A stretch of DNA of 64,000 bases from an uncultured Gammaproteobacteria bacterium (GTDB lineage: Bacteria; Pseudomonadota; Gammaproteobacteria; PS1; Pseudothioglobaceae): positions 1 to 64,000 of the forward strand of contig CABXIU010000004.1 in NCBI GenBank assembly GCA_902512305.1, given 5' to 3'. Shown in pieces: positions 17,260-26,455 of this stretch (positions are counted from its first letter, which is position 1; the number at the start of each line of letters is the position of its first letter). A program made the position numbers and the translations under genes. The notes under the pieces were generated by a model, which searched no databases, was not told where the DNA came from, and saw only the letters and a program-made list of their open reading frames with translations.

Positions 17260-18153
17260 TTGTCATCAACAACATTATCATCTGCCTCTAAAGAGGTCAC
17301 TATCGGCTTTGGTCATCCATTTGTAATGATTGGAGAAAGAATTAACCCAACAGGTAGGAAAATTTTAGCTGCAGAAATGAAGGAAGGGAATTACTCTCGT
17401 GTCGTATCTGATGCAATAGCCCAGGTGGAGGCAGGCGCTCAAATGCTGGATCTAAATGCAGGAATCCCTTTAGCAGATGAGCCAGCAATATTGGCTGAGT
17501 CCATAAGGCGTGTTCAGGCAGTCGTTGATGTTCCTATTTCAATTGACTCATCCATTATTGAGGCTCTTGAAGCTGGCTTAGAAGCCTATCAAGGAAGAGC
17601 GCTTGTGAACTCTACAACGGGTGAAACTGAGGTGCTAGAGCGCGTACTCCCTCTAGTCAAGAAGCATGATGCCGCAGTTGTTGCAATCTCTAATGACGAG
17701 ACAGGCATTAGTGAAGACCCTAATGAAAGGTTTAAAGTTGCTAAAAAGATAGTAGAACATGCGGCTGATTATGGTATTAAACCTGAAGACGTAGTCGTTG
17801 ATCCACTGGTAATGCCAATAGGTGCTATTTCTCAGGCGGGTATTCAGGTGTTTGAATTGGTCAGACGTTTGCGTCGTGAATTAAAAGTTAACACAACTTG
17901 TGGTGCCTCTAATGTAAGTTTTGGTTTGCCACAAAGAAGCGGAATTAACAACGCTTTCTTGCCGATGTTAATTGCAGCAGGAATGACCTCTGCTATTGTA
18001 AATCCCTTACATCCAGAACTTGTTCAAGCCATTAGAGCGGGTGACGTTTTGACAGGAGTTGATGACGGATGTACGAGTTGGATATCAGCCTACAAAGAAC
18101 AGCTCAAAGAGGGTGAAAATCCAAGAGAGAGGCGAAGGAGGAGGCGCGCATAA
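17260..18153 (+). CDS. Methyltetrahydrofolate:corrinoid methyltransferase (MtgA/MtvA type)
   Basis: Pterin-binding TIM barrel (DHPS-like) that moves a methyl group between methyl-cobamide and tetrahydrofolate. Typical segments: MIGERINPTGRKIL, GAQMLDLNAGIP, ISIDSSIIEALEAGL, LVNSTTGE and TTCGASNVSFGLP. The 297 residues end in a striking basic tail, NPRERRRRRRA, absent from the catalytic fold. The start is TTG, eight bases after AAAGGAG. Position between the MetF-like gene and the corrinoid reactivase suits a THF-accepting second methyltransferase. Methionine synthase is excluded because no other MetH domains are fused. Confidence 0.9.
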   Translation: MSSTTLSSASKEVTIGFGHPFVMIGERINPTGRKILAAEMKEGNYSRVVSDAIAQVEAGAQMLDLNAGIPLADEPAILAESIRRVQAVVDVPISIDSSIIEALEAGLEAYQGRALVNSTTGETEVLERVLPLVKKHDAAVVAISNDETGISEDPNERFKVAKKIVEHAADYGIKPEDVVVDPLVMPIGAISQAGIQVFELVRRLRRELKVNTTCGASNVSFGLPQRSGINNAFLPMLIAAGMTSAIVNPLHPELVQAIRAGDVLTGVDDGCTSWISAYKEQLKEGENPRERRRRRRA

Positions 18154-18156
18154 ATT

Positions 18157-18561
18157 ATGCCGGGTATTGAGTACAAAGGCTCTTGTGTTTGTGGACAGAC
18201 AACCTATACAGCCCATGATTTAAATGACATTTCTTATTGCCACTGTGACCAGTGTCGAAAAATGACAGGACACTACATGGCAGCAGCTCAAGTAAGTAGG
18301 GATAGAATTCAAATCAAGGGTAAGATAAAGTGGTTCTATACTCATGAAGGTTCTAGACATGGCTTTTGTGATAATTGTGGAGCTAATATGTTTTGGCAAA
18401 ATGACAACAAAGCAACAATAAGCGTTACAGCTGGGAGTCTTGAGGATTCAAAGAGCTTAAAGACTTGGCACCATATTTTTATTGAAGAAAAAGGATGTTA
18501 TTACAATATCAATTCTAATGAACCCCAAAGTAGAGGTTATGGCGACAGTAAAATTGATTGA
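18157..18561 (+). CDS. GFA-fold (glutathione-dependent formaldehyde-activating-like) zinc protein
   Basis: Small CENP-V/GFA-family protein, 134 residues. Zinc ligands are visible as GSCVCGQ, YCHCDQCRKMTG and FCDNCGANMFW. Proteins of this family were proposed to speed the adduct of formaldehyde and glutathione; that activity is disputed. It lies 3 bases after the methyl-THF methyltransferase gene and overlaps the reactivase start. Inference: it may manage formaldehyde released from methylene-THF. Its function could equally be unrelated to formaldehyde. Confidence 0.85.
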   Translation: MPGIEYKGSCVCGQTTYTAHDLNDISYCHCDQCRKMTGHYMAAAQVSRDRIQIKGKIKWFYTHEGSRHGFCDNCGANMFWQNDNKATISVTAGSLEDSKSLKTWHHIFIEEKGCYYNINSNEPQSRGYGDSKID

Positions 18562-20513
18562 GACCAAAAGAGATGGATGATAATTTTCAAGTATGTTTTA
18601 CCCCTTCAGGTCGTCAATTTAAAGGCGAATTTGGAGACACTTTGTTACAGGTTGCGCAAGATGCTGGGGTTGCAATTCGTTCATTGTGTGGGGGCTATGG
18701 TCAATGCCATCAATGCTGGATAGAGGTTTCTGAAGGAGAACATTCAAAATTTGGTGTTAAGTGTGATCCTGAAAATGTGAGTGCTGTTACAAGACTTGAA
18801 AAGCAATTAATAACTGACAATCCAACATATAAAGGTAAAAGATTGGCATGCCAATCGTGTATTCAGGGTGACCTTGTGATTGATGTTCCTGAAGAAAGCC
18901 AAGAGCATAAAGCCTATATCAGCAAAAAAAATAAAGCCCAGAACTACTCGATTGCAAGCGCAATAAACCTTATTGATTGTTCTCTTGAAGAGGCGACATT
19001 AGATAAAAACCCTTCTGCTTCAGAAAATCTTATTGAACAACTTGCTAAGCAAGGAATTAGTGCGAATATTGACTTTAGTGTGCTAAGAGAGCTGCAACCA
19101 CTGATTCATGAAACCAGTGGCGATCTTACTGTTGCTATTCGAGATAAAGATCAAATTGTTGCTGTCTATCCTCAAGGCAAACATCAAGTTTTAGGGGCCG
19201 CAATAGATATTGGTTCCACAACCCTGGCACTATATGTCTATGATTTAAATAACGGTAAATTGGTTTATGAGTCCTCAGCTATGAATCCGCAAATTCGTTT
19301 TGGTGAAGATCTAATGAGTAGAGTCTCGTATGTAATGATGAATGAAGGTGGTGATGAAAAATTAACCATTGCAGTTAGAACAAAAATTACTGAAATGCTT
19401 CATGAAGCTTGTGAGAGCTTAGAGGCTGATTTAAATAAATTGTTAGAAGTTGTGCTTGTGGGTAATCCAATTATGCATCATATATTTTTTGGAATCTCTC
19501 CAGTTGAATTGGGCCAAGCCCCTTTTACTCTTTCTATAAGAAGCTGGCTTGATGTTGATGCTAAAGATTTGGGTTTTAACCTATATTCAAAAACTAGATT
19601 ATCGTTTTTACCCTTGATTGCAGGTCATGTAGGAGCTGATACTGCAGCTGCATATCTAAGTCAAATGGATATCATGCAATCTGAAACAACCTTGCTAGTT
19701 GATATTGGTACAAACGCAGAGATTATGCTTTCTAAAAATGGTAAGGCTTATGCGACATCATCGCCAACCGGACCTGCCTTTGAGGGCGCTGAAATAAGTT
19801 CTGGCGTCAGGGCAACCTATGGGGCTATTGAAAGAGTCCGCATAGACAAAGATACTTTAAAAGTTCGTTTCAAGGTAATCGGGTGTGATGCCTGGTCAGA
19901 TGAGCCTGATTATAAGCTCGTTCAAATGAAGGCTGTTGGAATATGTGGAAGCGGCATTATTGAGGCAATTGTTGCTTTTGCTGAGGCAGGTATTATTGAC
20001 CAGAGTGGGCTTTTTGTTGAATCTAAAGCACCAGATCTTTTTTCAAAAAAAGGAAATACAACTCGATTTTTATTAGTAGATCAAGGTGATAAATCAATCT
20101 ATATTGAGCAAGTTGATATACGTTCGATTCAATTGGCTAAAGCAGCATTATCAGCTGGAGTATCAATCTTAATGGACTACCTAGATTGTAAGGAGTTTGA
20201 CAAAGTTCTATTGGCTGGTGCTTTTGGTGCTCACCTAGATCCTAGATATGTTGCTCTTTTGGATATTATTCCAACATCAACGGCTGAGAAAATAATTTCA
20301 GTCGGAAATGCTGCCGGTATTGGCGCTAGTGCAGCTTTACTAGATGTAAATAAGAGACAAACAATTATTGATGCTGTTAATGAAGTGGTAAAAATTGAGA
20401 CCGCTACAGAGCCCAGATTTCAAGAGTTTTTTGTTGATGCAATGAAATTTAGTGTATCACCAATTAAGCAACAACAGACCAAAAAAGTTAGACGCCGTAA
20501 AAAAGTGTCTTAA
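18558..20513 (+). CDS. Corrinoid reactivase, ferredoxin-ASKHA type (RACo/RamA-like, DUF4445)
   Basis: Uses ATP to return oxidised Co(II) corrinoid to the active Co(I) state. An N-terminal plant-type [2Fe-2S] domain has cysteines in SLCGGYGQCHQC and LACQSC. A linker follows, and from about residue 210 an ASKHA ATPase fold: GAAIDIGSTTLALYVYD, LLVDIGTNAEIML, GPAFEGAEISSG and LLAGAFGAHLDP. 651 residues, the usual size. The C-terminus is basic (KKVRRRKKVS). The TTG at 18558 forms a TTGA overlap with the previous stop; ATG 18573 is the alternative start. Family is firm. Confidence 0.9.
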   Translation: MRPKEMDDNFQVCFTPSGRQFKGEFGDTLLQVAQDAGVAIRSLCGGYGQCHQCWIEVSEGEHSKFGVKCDPENVSAVTRLEKQLITDNPTYKGKRLACQSCIQGDLVIDVPEESQEHKAYISKKNKAQNYSIASAINLIDCSLEEATLDKNPSASENLIEQLAKQGISANIDFSVLRELQPLIHETSGDLTVAIRDKDQIVAVYPQGKHQVLGAAIDIGSTTLALYVYDLNNGKLVYESSAMNPQIRFGEDLMSRVSYVMMNEGGDEKLTIAVRTKITEMLHEACESLEADLNKLLEVVLVGNPIMHHIFFGISPVELGQAPFTLSIRSWLDVDAKDLGFNLYSKTRLSFLPLIAGHVGADTAAAYLSQMDIMQSETTLLVDIGTNAEIMLSKNGKAYATSSPTGPAFEGAEISSGVRATYGAIERVRIDKDTLKVRFKVIGCDAWSDEPDYKLVQMKAVGICGSGIIEAIVAFAEAGIIDQSGLFVESKAPDLFSKKGNTTRFLLVDQGDKSIYIEQVDIRSIQLAKAALSAGVSILMDYLDCKEFDKVLLAGAFGAHLDPRYVALLDIIPTSTAEKIISVGNAAGIGASAALLDVNKRQTIIDAVNEVVKIETATEPRFQEFFVDAMKFSVSPIKQQQTKKVRRRKKVS

Positions 20514-20533
20514 GTTTAACAAGGAGAATTTAA

Positions 20534-22081
20534 ATGGCTAGAGAAAGAAGAAGACGTAGGGGTAGATCTGTTGATGAATCTGATGCACAGAAAACTCCTA
20601 AAGCGCCAGCTTATATAAAACGAAAAATACCTCATTATAGTATTCTCAGTGATGATAATCTGAGTGTCATTGAAGAAAATGCAGATACTATTTTAGAAGA
20701 GATTGGTATTGTTTTTTCTGAAGACCAGGAGGCGCTTGATATCCTTGAAAAAGCTGGTGCTAGTATTGATGGGATGAGAGTTAGATTTCCAAGAGGAATG
20801 TGTCGCAAACTCATTCAAGATAATGCTCCGAAGCAATTTACTCAATACGCTCGTAATCCTGAGAGAAATGTTGAAATTGGTGGTGACAATATGGTTTTAG
20901 TCCCAGCTTATGGTCCTCCATTTGTACATGATCTTGACGAAGGGAGGCGCTATGCAACAATAGAGGACTTTAGGAATTTTGTTAAGCTTGCCTATATGTC
21001 TGATAACCTTCATCATTCGGGCGGCACGATTTGTGAGCCTGTCGATTTGCCGGTCAATAAGCGCCATTTTGATATGGTCTATAGCCACATTAAATATTCA
21101 GATAAAGCTTTTATGGGTTCTGTTACAGCAGCTGAGAGAGCCCAAGACACTGTCAACATGGTGAAAATAGTATTTGGAGATGAATTTGTTGATAAAAATT
21201 GTGTGTTAGTAAGCCTAATTAATGCAAGCTCACCAATGGCATTTGATGCCACAATGTTGGGTGCACTAAAAGTTTACGCAAGAAACAATCAGGCAACAAT
21301 TGTTACACCATTTATTGTTGCAGGTGCAATGGCTCCAACTACGGCTGCAGGTGTAGCCGCACAAAGTCTTGCAGAAGGGCTTGCGGGTATGGCATTTGCT
21401 CAACTTTTGAGATCTGGTGCGCCTGTTATATATGGTAATTTTGTAACTGCAATGTCAATGAAATCTGGCGCTCCAACATTTGGCACTCCTGAGGCTGGGC
21501 ACATGATGAATATTTCTGGAGCACTTGCAAGAAGACTTGGGGTGCCATTTAGAAGTGGCGGTGGTTTTAATGGAGCAAAAATGCCAGATGCTCAGGCAGG
21601 TTATGAAGCTGCAAATACTATTCAGGCAACAATTAATTCAAGTGTTAATTTCAACCTTCATACTGCGGGATGGCTTGAAGGAGGCTTATGTATGAGTTAT
21701 GAAAAATTCATAATGGATTCTGATCAAGCAGGGATGATGAGGGTTTCTGCTGAGGGAATTGATATGAGTGAAAATGGTCAAGCAATGAGTGCAATTCGTG
21801 AAATTGGAAGTTTTTCAGATGAAGTTCCCAAGCATTTTTTAGGGTGCGAGCATACTAAGAAAAATTTCAAGACAGCTTTTTATATGTCAGATGTTCTTGA
21901 TGATAATAGCTTTGAACAATGGGTTCAGGATGGCTCAAGAGATACAGCTATGATTGCAAATGGTATTTATAAAAAAATGCTATCAGATTATGAGTTGCCT
22001 CCACTTGATCCAGAAATTGATGAAGCATTGCTTGCTTACATCAAGGAACGCAAGGATAGTTTTGAAGATTCAAATATCTAG
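20534..22081 (+). CDS. MttB-superfamily methylamine/betaine:corrinoid methyltransferase without pyrrolysine
   Basis: Transfers a methyl group from a quaternary or tertiary amine to the corrinoid protein. Superfamily segments include LVPAYGPPFVHD, TPFIVAGAMAPTTAAGV, GAPVIYGNF, TFGTPEAGHMMN and HTAGWLEGGLCMSYEKF. The 515-residue frame has no in-frame amber codon, so it belongs to the non-pyrrolysine group, which includes glycine betaine methyltransferase MtgB. Substrate could be glycine betaine, proline betaine, carnitine or another compound. The N-terminus MARERRRRRGRSVDE is an Arg-rich extension. A good AAGGAGA site precedes the ATG. Last gene of the corrinoid operon. Confidence 0.9.
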   Translation: MARERRRRRGRSVDESDAQKTPKAPAYIKRKIPHYSILSDDNLSVIEENADTILEEIGIVFSEDQEALDILEKAGASIDGMRVRFPRGMCRKLIQDNAPKQFTQYARNPERNVEIGGDNMVLVPAYGPPFVHDLDEGRRYATIEDFRNFVKLAYMSDNLHHSGGTICEPVDLPVNKRHFDMVYSHIKYSDKAFMGSVTAAERAQDTVNMVKIVFGDEFVDKNCVLVSLINASSPMAFDATMLGALKVYARNNQATIVTPFIVAGAMAPTTAAGVAAQSLAEGLAGMAFAQLLRSGAPVIYGNFVTAMSMKSGAPTFGTPEAGHMMNISGALARRLGVPFRSGGGFNGAKMPDAQAGYEAANTIQATINSSVNFNLHTAGWLEGGLCMSYEKFIMDSDQAGMMRVSAEGIDMSENGQAMSAIREIGSFSDEVPKHFLGCEHTKKNFKTAFYMSDVLDDNSFEQWVQDGSRDTAMIANGIYKKMLSDYELPPLDPEIDEALLAYIKERKDSFEDSNI

Positions 22082-22269
22082 AATCAGAGCATACTTGCAT
22101 TTATTAAAATTCAAGCTTTTATGAATTTAATTACTAACAGTAGATTGAATTTGTAAGATAATATCTAGACTAAAAATCTTACGCCGAAATTAAGTCAAAT
22201 GTCATCCGCTAAATTTGAGTGGCAATGGACTTGTTTTTTTTATGATATACAGCGCAATTAGGAGAAGAA
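22082..22269 (+). other. Intergenic region before fhs
   Basis: AT-rich gap of 188 bases between mttB-like and fhs. AAATTCA/TGAATTT (7-bp arms, 8-base loop) near 22110 is a weak AT stem and not a convincing terminator. A TATGATATAC stretch about 30 bases before fhs could hold a -10 element. I see no riboswitch. Confidence 0.3.
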
Positions 22270-23949
22270 ATGAGTGAGTACAAAACGGATATTGATATTG
22301 CTAGAGAAGTTTCTGGCGAACACATAAATGATATTGGAGCAAAGCTCAAAATCGACAAGAGTGATCTAGTTCCCTTTGGGCATGACAAAGCTAAGATTTC
22401 ATGGAATGCAATTGATAGCGTCCAAAAAAATAAGGATGGAAAGCTTATTCTTGTAACTGCTGTTACGCCAACTCCTGCTGGAGAGGGTAAGACAACGACT
22501 TCAGTAGGCCTTACGGATGGTCTCAATAAAATTGGTAAAAAGACTACAGTCTGTCTTCGTGAACCAAGCTTAGGTCCATGTTTTGGTATGAAGGGAGGTG
22601 CAGCTGGAGGTGGTTATGCACAGGTAATCCCAATGGAGGATATTAATCTTCACTTCACTGGTGACTTTCATGCGATTACATCTGCTCACAGTCTTCTTTC
22701 TGCAATGATAGATAATCATATTTATTGGGGCAACTCGACTAATATCGATAGTAGAAAAGTTGCGTTCCGAAGAGTTGTTGATATGAATGACAGGTCTCTT
22801 CGAACAATTACCTCATCACTTGGTGGTTCAACTAATGGATATCCACGAGAGGATGGATTTGACATTACAGTTGCATCTGAGGTTATGGCTATTTTTTGTT
22901 TGTCTCAAAACTTGGAAGAGCTTGAGGAGAGACTTGGAAATATTATCATCGCATATACGCGCGAGATGACACCAGTAAGAGCCAAACAAATTAACGCTCA
23001 TAAAGCGATGACTGTTCTTCTGAAAGATGCCTTTAGACCTAATCTTGTTCAAACTTTAGAGGGCAATCCTGCGCTAATACATGGCGGCCCTTTTGCAAAC
23101 ATTGCACATGGCTGTAATTCAGTTATAGCAACAAAGACAGCGCTGAAATTGTCAGATTATGTTGTTACTGAAGCAGGCTTTGGTGCAGACCTAGGAGCTG
23201 AAAAATTCTTTGATATTAAGTGCCGTAAAGCAGGAATCGCACCAGATGCAGTTGTTTTAGTTGCAACGGTAAGAGCTTTAAAGCATCAGGGAGGTGTTGC
23301 TAAGGATAATCTGAATAATGAAAACGTTGAAGCTGTCCAAATAGGTTGTTCAAATCTAGGAAGACATATTCGTAACTTGAGTCAGTTTGGAGTGCCATTA
23401 GTGGTTGGTATTAATAAATTTGTTTCTGATACTGAAGCTGAATTCCAAGCAATTAGAGACTATTGTGAACAATTTAGTGTTGAGGTCAGTGTCACAAGTC
23501 ACTGGGAGCATGGCGGTGATGGAGCAATTGATTTAGCAGAAAAAGTTGCTAAATTGGCTGACTCTGGCGCCTCTCAATTTAAGACATTGTATGATGATGA
23601 ACTACCATTACTAGAGAAGGTTGAAACAATCGCAAAAACACTCTACCAGGCTGATGAAGTCATGGCAGACAAGGTAGTTAGAGATAAGCTGAATTGGTTC
23701 CAAGAGAATGGTTTTGGTAATCTCCCAGTTTGTATTGCTAAAACTCAATACAGTTTTTCTACAGACCCTCAGCTACTTGGAGCCCCAACTGGCCACTCGC
23801 TTTCAATTAGAGAAGTTAGGTTATCAGCGGGCGCAGAGTTTGTTGTTGTTGTGTGTGGTGCAATTATGACAATGCCGGGCCTTCCTAGAGTGCCAGCTGC
23901 TGACAAAATCCATTTAGACGAGGATGGTTTGGTTCAAGGACTGTTTTAG
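22270..23949 (+). CDS. fhs: Formate-tetrahydrofolate ligase
   Basis: Interconverts formate, THF and ATP with 10-formyl-THF. At 559 residues it is full length. The P-loop-like [16 protein letters not shown], the segment [23 protein letters not shown] and [19 protein letters not shown] are diagnostic. In a methyl-oxidising context it would run in reverse, giving formate plus ATP, with formate passed to the adjacent dehydrogenase; a biosynthetic direction cannot be excluded. Ribosome site AGGAGAA. It opens the fhs-fdhD-fdhB-fdhA cluster. Confidence 0.95.
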   Translation: MSEYKTDIDIAREVSGEHINDIGAKLKIDKSDLVPFGHDKAKISWNAIDSVQKNKDGKLILVTAVTPTPAGEGKTTTSVGLTDGLNKIGKKTTVCLREPSLGPCFGMKGGAAGGGYAQVIPMEDINLHFTGDFHAITSAHSLLSAMIDNHIYWGNSTNIDSRKVAFRRVVDMNDRSLRTITSSLGGSTNGYPREDGFDITVASEVMAIFCLSQNLEELEERLGNIIIAYTREMTPVRAKQINAHKAMTVLLKDAFRPNLVQTLEGNPALIHGGPFANIAHGCNSVIATKTALKLSDYVVTEAGFGADLGAEKFFDIKCRKAGIAPDAVVLVATVRALKHQGGVAKDNLNNENVEAVQIGCSNLGRHIRNLSQFGVPLVVGINKFVSDTEAEFQAIRDYCEQFSVEVSVTSHWEHGGDGAIDLAEKVAKLADSGASQFKTLYDDELPLLEKVETIAKTLYQADEVMADKVVRDKLNWFQENGFGNLPVCIAKTQYSFSTDPQLLGAPTGHSLSIREVRLSAGAEFVVVVCGAIMTMPGLPRVPAADKIHLDEDGLVQGLF

Positions 23950-23952
23950 ATT

Positions 23953-24813
23953 ATGAAGACTGACGGATCGGTAGATTATGAGATCCATAGGGTTGATGGC
24001 TTAATTCGAGAAGCCTCTAGTGATTGTGTTTCAATTGAAGAGCCACTTGAGATAGTTATTAGATATTTCAAGGACAATGAATGGATTAATGAGCCACTCA
24101 TGGTTACTATGAGAACGCCGGGTGACGACAAAAGTTTGGTGAGTGGACTTTTATTTTCTGAGGGAATTATTCAGGATAAGAGTGCCATTGATGCTATAGA
24201 AGTCAATGGCTCAAATAAAGGAAAATATGATGTTGATAATTCATTGATTGTTACTCTTTCAAAGGGGAATCAATTAGATTTAAAGAATTTGCAGCGTCAT
24301 TTTATGGTCAACTCTAGTTGCGGTGTCTGCGGGAAGGGAACACTCAATGCTATTGAAATCGCTTATGAGCCAAATATTAGCAAAGAAGGCCCTATTGTGA
24401 GTATTGATTTGATTAATAAATTACCCAATATCCTCAAAGAAAAGCAAAAGCAATTTGCTAACACCGGAGGTGTGCACGCAAGTGCGTTGCTATCAGAAAG
24501 AGGGGAATTATTGCATATTGCTGAAGATGTTGGAAGGCACAATGCCCTCGATAAACTAATTGGACATGTTCGTTGCAATGATATGTTGAAGCCAATTGAA
24601 CAATTTGTGATGTGTTCAGGTCGCTTGGGGTTTGATATTATTCAAAAAGCAGTTATGTCTGGTATTGGAATGATAGTTGGCATCGGCGCCCCAACCTCTT
24701 TAGCTCTAGATTTAGCGACAAAATTTGACATCACATTAATTGGCTTTATTAAAAAAAATAAATATAATATTTACACTGGTAATTGGCGTATTAGTGAAAA
24801 TTTCGGAGAATAA
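23953..24813 (+). CDS. fdhD: Formate dehydrogenase sulfurtransferase FdhD
   Basis: Transfers sulfur from a cysteine desulfurase to the molybdenum cofactor, needed for active formate dehydrogenase. The conserved cysteine loop is NSSCGVCGKGT near residue 122, and HASALLSERGELLHIAEDVGRHNALDK is a family hallmark. 286 residues. It begins 3 bases after fhs and directly abuts fdhB (no gap). Confidence 0.94.
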   Translation: MKTDGSVDYEIHRVDGLIREASSDCVSIEEPLEIVIRYFKDNEWINEPLMVTMRTPGDDKSLVSGLLFSEGIIQDKSAIDAIEVNGSNKGKYDVDNSLIVTLSKGNQLDLKNLQRHFMVNSSCGVCGKGTLNAIEIAYEPNISKEGPIVSIDLINKLPNILKEKQKQFANTGGVHASALLSERGELLHIAEDVGRHNALDKLIGHVRCNDMLKPIEQFVMCSGRLGFDIIQKAVMSGIGMIVGIGAPTSLALDLATKFDITLIGFIKKNKYNIYTGNWRISENFGE

Positions 24814-26454
24814 ATGTCTAGAAATATCAGTTTACTGTCGGGGAAAAAAGACGATAAGAATAGTTTATTTGGAAAAATTTCTGTAAGTCCAAATGAAACT
24901 AGTGACTCCCAGCTTGCTGGAGAATATAACTTGGGTGTTTCCACGATTCATAGTACCAAGAGTTTTTATGATTTTCTAGGTGAAGACTTCAAAAATAAAA
25001 AAGCTTATGTTTGTTCTGGTAGCGCTTGTATGTGCAGAGGGACGCAGGAAGAAGTTAGTGATAAACTAAAGAAAAAGTTTGGCGAAGACAGTGTTGGTGA
25101 AATGATTTGTTTAGGAAGGTGCTATGAAAATAGTGCATTTCACTATGACGGTGAGAATTTTTCGGGTGATGATGTTAACCAATTAGATGATATTGTTGCT
25201 GGCAAGCATAAGAGTCCTCCATACACAATGAAATCTTATTCAAACACTTCATTTTTAGTTGAAGATCAGATATTTTCTACTTATGAAGACTTTAAGGAGT
25301 TACTCCAAACATGTTTTGCTTCAGATAAAGACGACCTTATTAACACATTAAAGGACTCAGGTCTTCGTGGCAGAGGTGGGGCAGGATTTCCAACCGGAAT
25401 GAAGTGGGAATTTTGTAAAGCTCAAGAAGCTAAAGCTAAATACGTTGTTTGTAATGCTGATGAAGGCGATCCTGGGGCATTCTCTGATCGATATTTGTTA
25501 GAAGAGCAAGCTTTAAAAGTTCTATTTGGTATGGTGATTTGTGGATATATTATTGGCTCAAAGCAAGGTTTTATGTATATTCGAGGCGAGTATCCTGAGT
25601 CGATTGATATTACTAATGAGTCCTTAGCTAAGTTAAGAGAATTAGGACTTCTAGGTGAGAATATTTTAGGTAGTGGCTTTGACTTTGATATGAATGTAGT
25701 CGAAGGCCAAGGTGCATATATCTGCGGTGAAGAGACAGCTCTTATTGCATCAATAGAGGGTCGCCGTGCTGAGGTTGATGTACGTCCTCCTTTTCCTGTT
25801 GTTGAGGGTCTGTATAAAAAACCAACCGTGGTAAATAACGTAGAGAGTTTGGCAGCCGTTGCAGCTATATTTAAACTTGGTAGTGAGCCGTATAAGTCAA
25901 TAGGAAATGGACGCTCCCTAGGCACTAAGCTTATCTCTTTAGATGGGTTTTTTAATAACCCTGGTCTTTATGAGGTTGATTTGGGAACCTCCCTGGGATA
26001 TATTATTGATGAGATTGGTGGTGGATTTAATAGTGATATTAAGGCAATTCAGATTGGAGGCCCACTTGGAGGAATTGTTCCAGTGGACAAACTGAAATCT
26101 TTAACACTAGATTTTGAAGTTTTTGCTGAGGCAGGGTTTTTGTTAGGCCATGCTAGCTTTGTTTGTATACCTAGTTCATTTTCAGCTGTCGAATATGCAA
26201 AACACTTGTTTGCGTTTACTGCACATGAGTCATGCGGTAAGTGTTTTCCTTGTCGATTAGGTTCAACACGCGGAAAAGAAATGTTAGGTTCGGCAATAGA
26301 TGGAACCCAAAAATTTTCAGAAGAATTAATTTATGATTTATTAGAAACGATGGAAGTGGGTTCTTTATGTGCGCTCGGAGGAGGCCTCCCACTTGCAATT
26401 AGAAATTTACTCGAGCACTGTGGTGACGAGTTTCAACCTTTGATGGAGAAATAA
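24814..26454 (+). CDS. fdhB: Formate dehydrogenase beta subunit (NuoE-like/NuoF fusion, NAD and FMN binding)
   Basis: Passes electrons from the formate-oxidising subunit to NAD+. A thioredoxin-like [2Fe-2S] N-terminal domain has cysteines in CSGSACMC (about 68) and CLGRC (about 102). A NuoF part follows, with FMN/NADH loops GRGGAGFPTGMKW and ADEGDPGAFSDR, and the [4Fe-4S] ligands ESCGKCFPCR plus a later CALGG. 546 residues resembles the beta subunit of two-subunit enzymes such as Methylobacterium FDH1. No separate gamma (FdsG) gene is present. Cytoplasmic. Confidence 0.92.
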   Translation: MSRNISLLSGKKDDKNSLFGKISVSPNETSDSQLAGEYNLGVSTIHSTKSFYDFLGEDFKNKKAYVCSGSACMCRGTQEEVSDKLKKKFGEDSVGEMICLGRCYENSAFHYDGENFSGDDVNQLDDIVAGKHKSPPYTMKSYSNTSFLVEDQIFSTYEDFKELLQTCFASDKDDLINTLKDSGLRGRGGAGFPTGMKWEFCKAQEAKAKYVVCNADEGDPGAFSDRYLLEEQALKVLFGMVICGYIIGSKQGFMYIRGEYPESIDITNESLAKLRELGLLGENILGSGFDFDMNVVEGQGAYICGEETALIASIEGRRAEVDVRPPFPVVEGLYKKPTVVNNVESLAAVAAIFKLGSEPYKSIGNGRSLGTKLISLDGFFNNPGLYEVDLGTSLGYIIDEIGGGFNSDIKAIQIGGPLGGIVPVDKLKSLTLDFEVFAEAGFLLGHASFVCIPSSFSAVEYAKHLFAFTAHESCGKCFPCRLGSTRGKEMLGSAIDGTQKFSEELIYDLLETMEVGSLCALGGGLPLAIRNLLEHCGDEFQPLMEK

Positions 26455-26455
26455 T

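Noticed and set aside
20534-22081. Pyrrolysine (in-frame amber) in the MttB homologue
   Set aside because: The reading frame is continuous for 515 codons with no internal TAG, and no pyl genes are seen, so it is a non-pyrrolysine member.
25422-25925. 167-residue minus-strand ORF
   Set aside because: It lies wholly inside fdhB in another frame, with low-complexity Ser/Pro/Ile-rich sequence; a shadow ORF.
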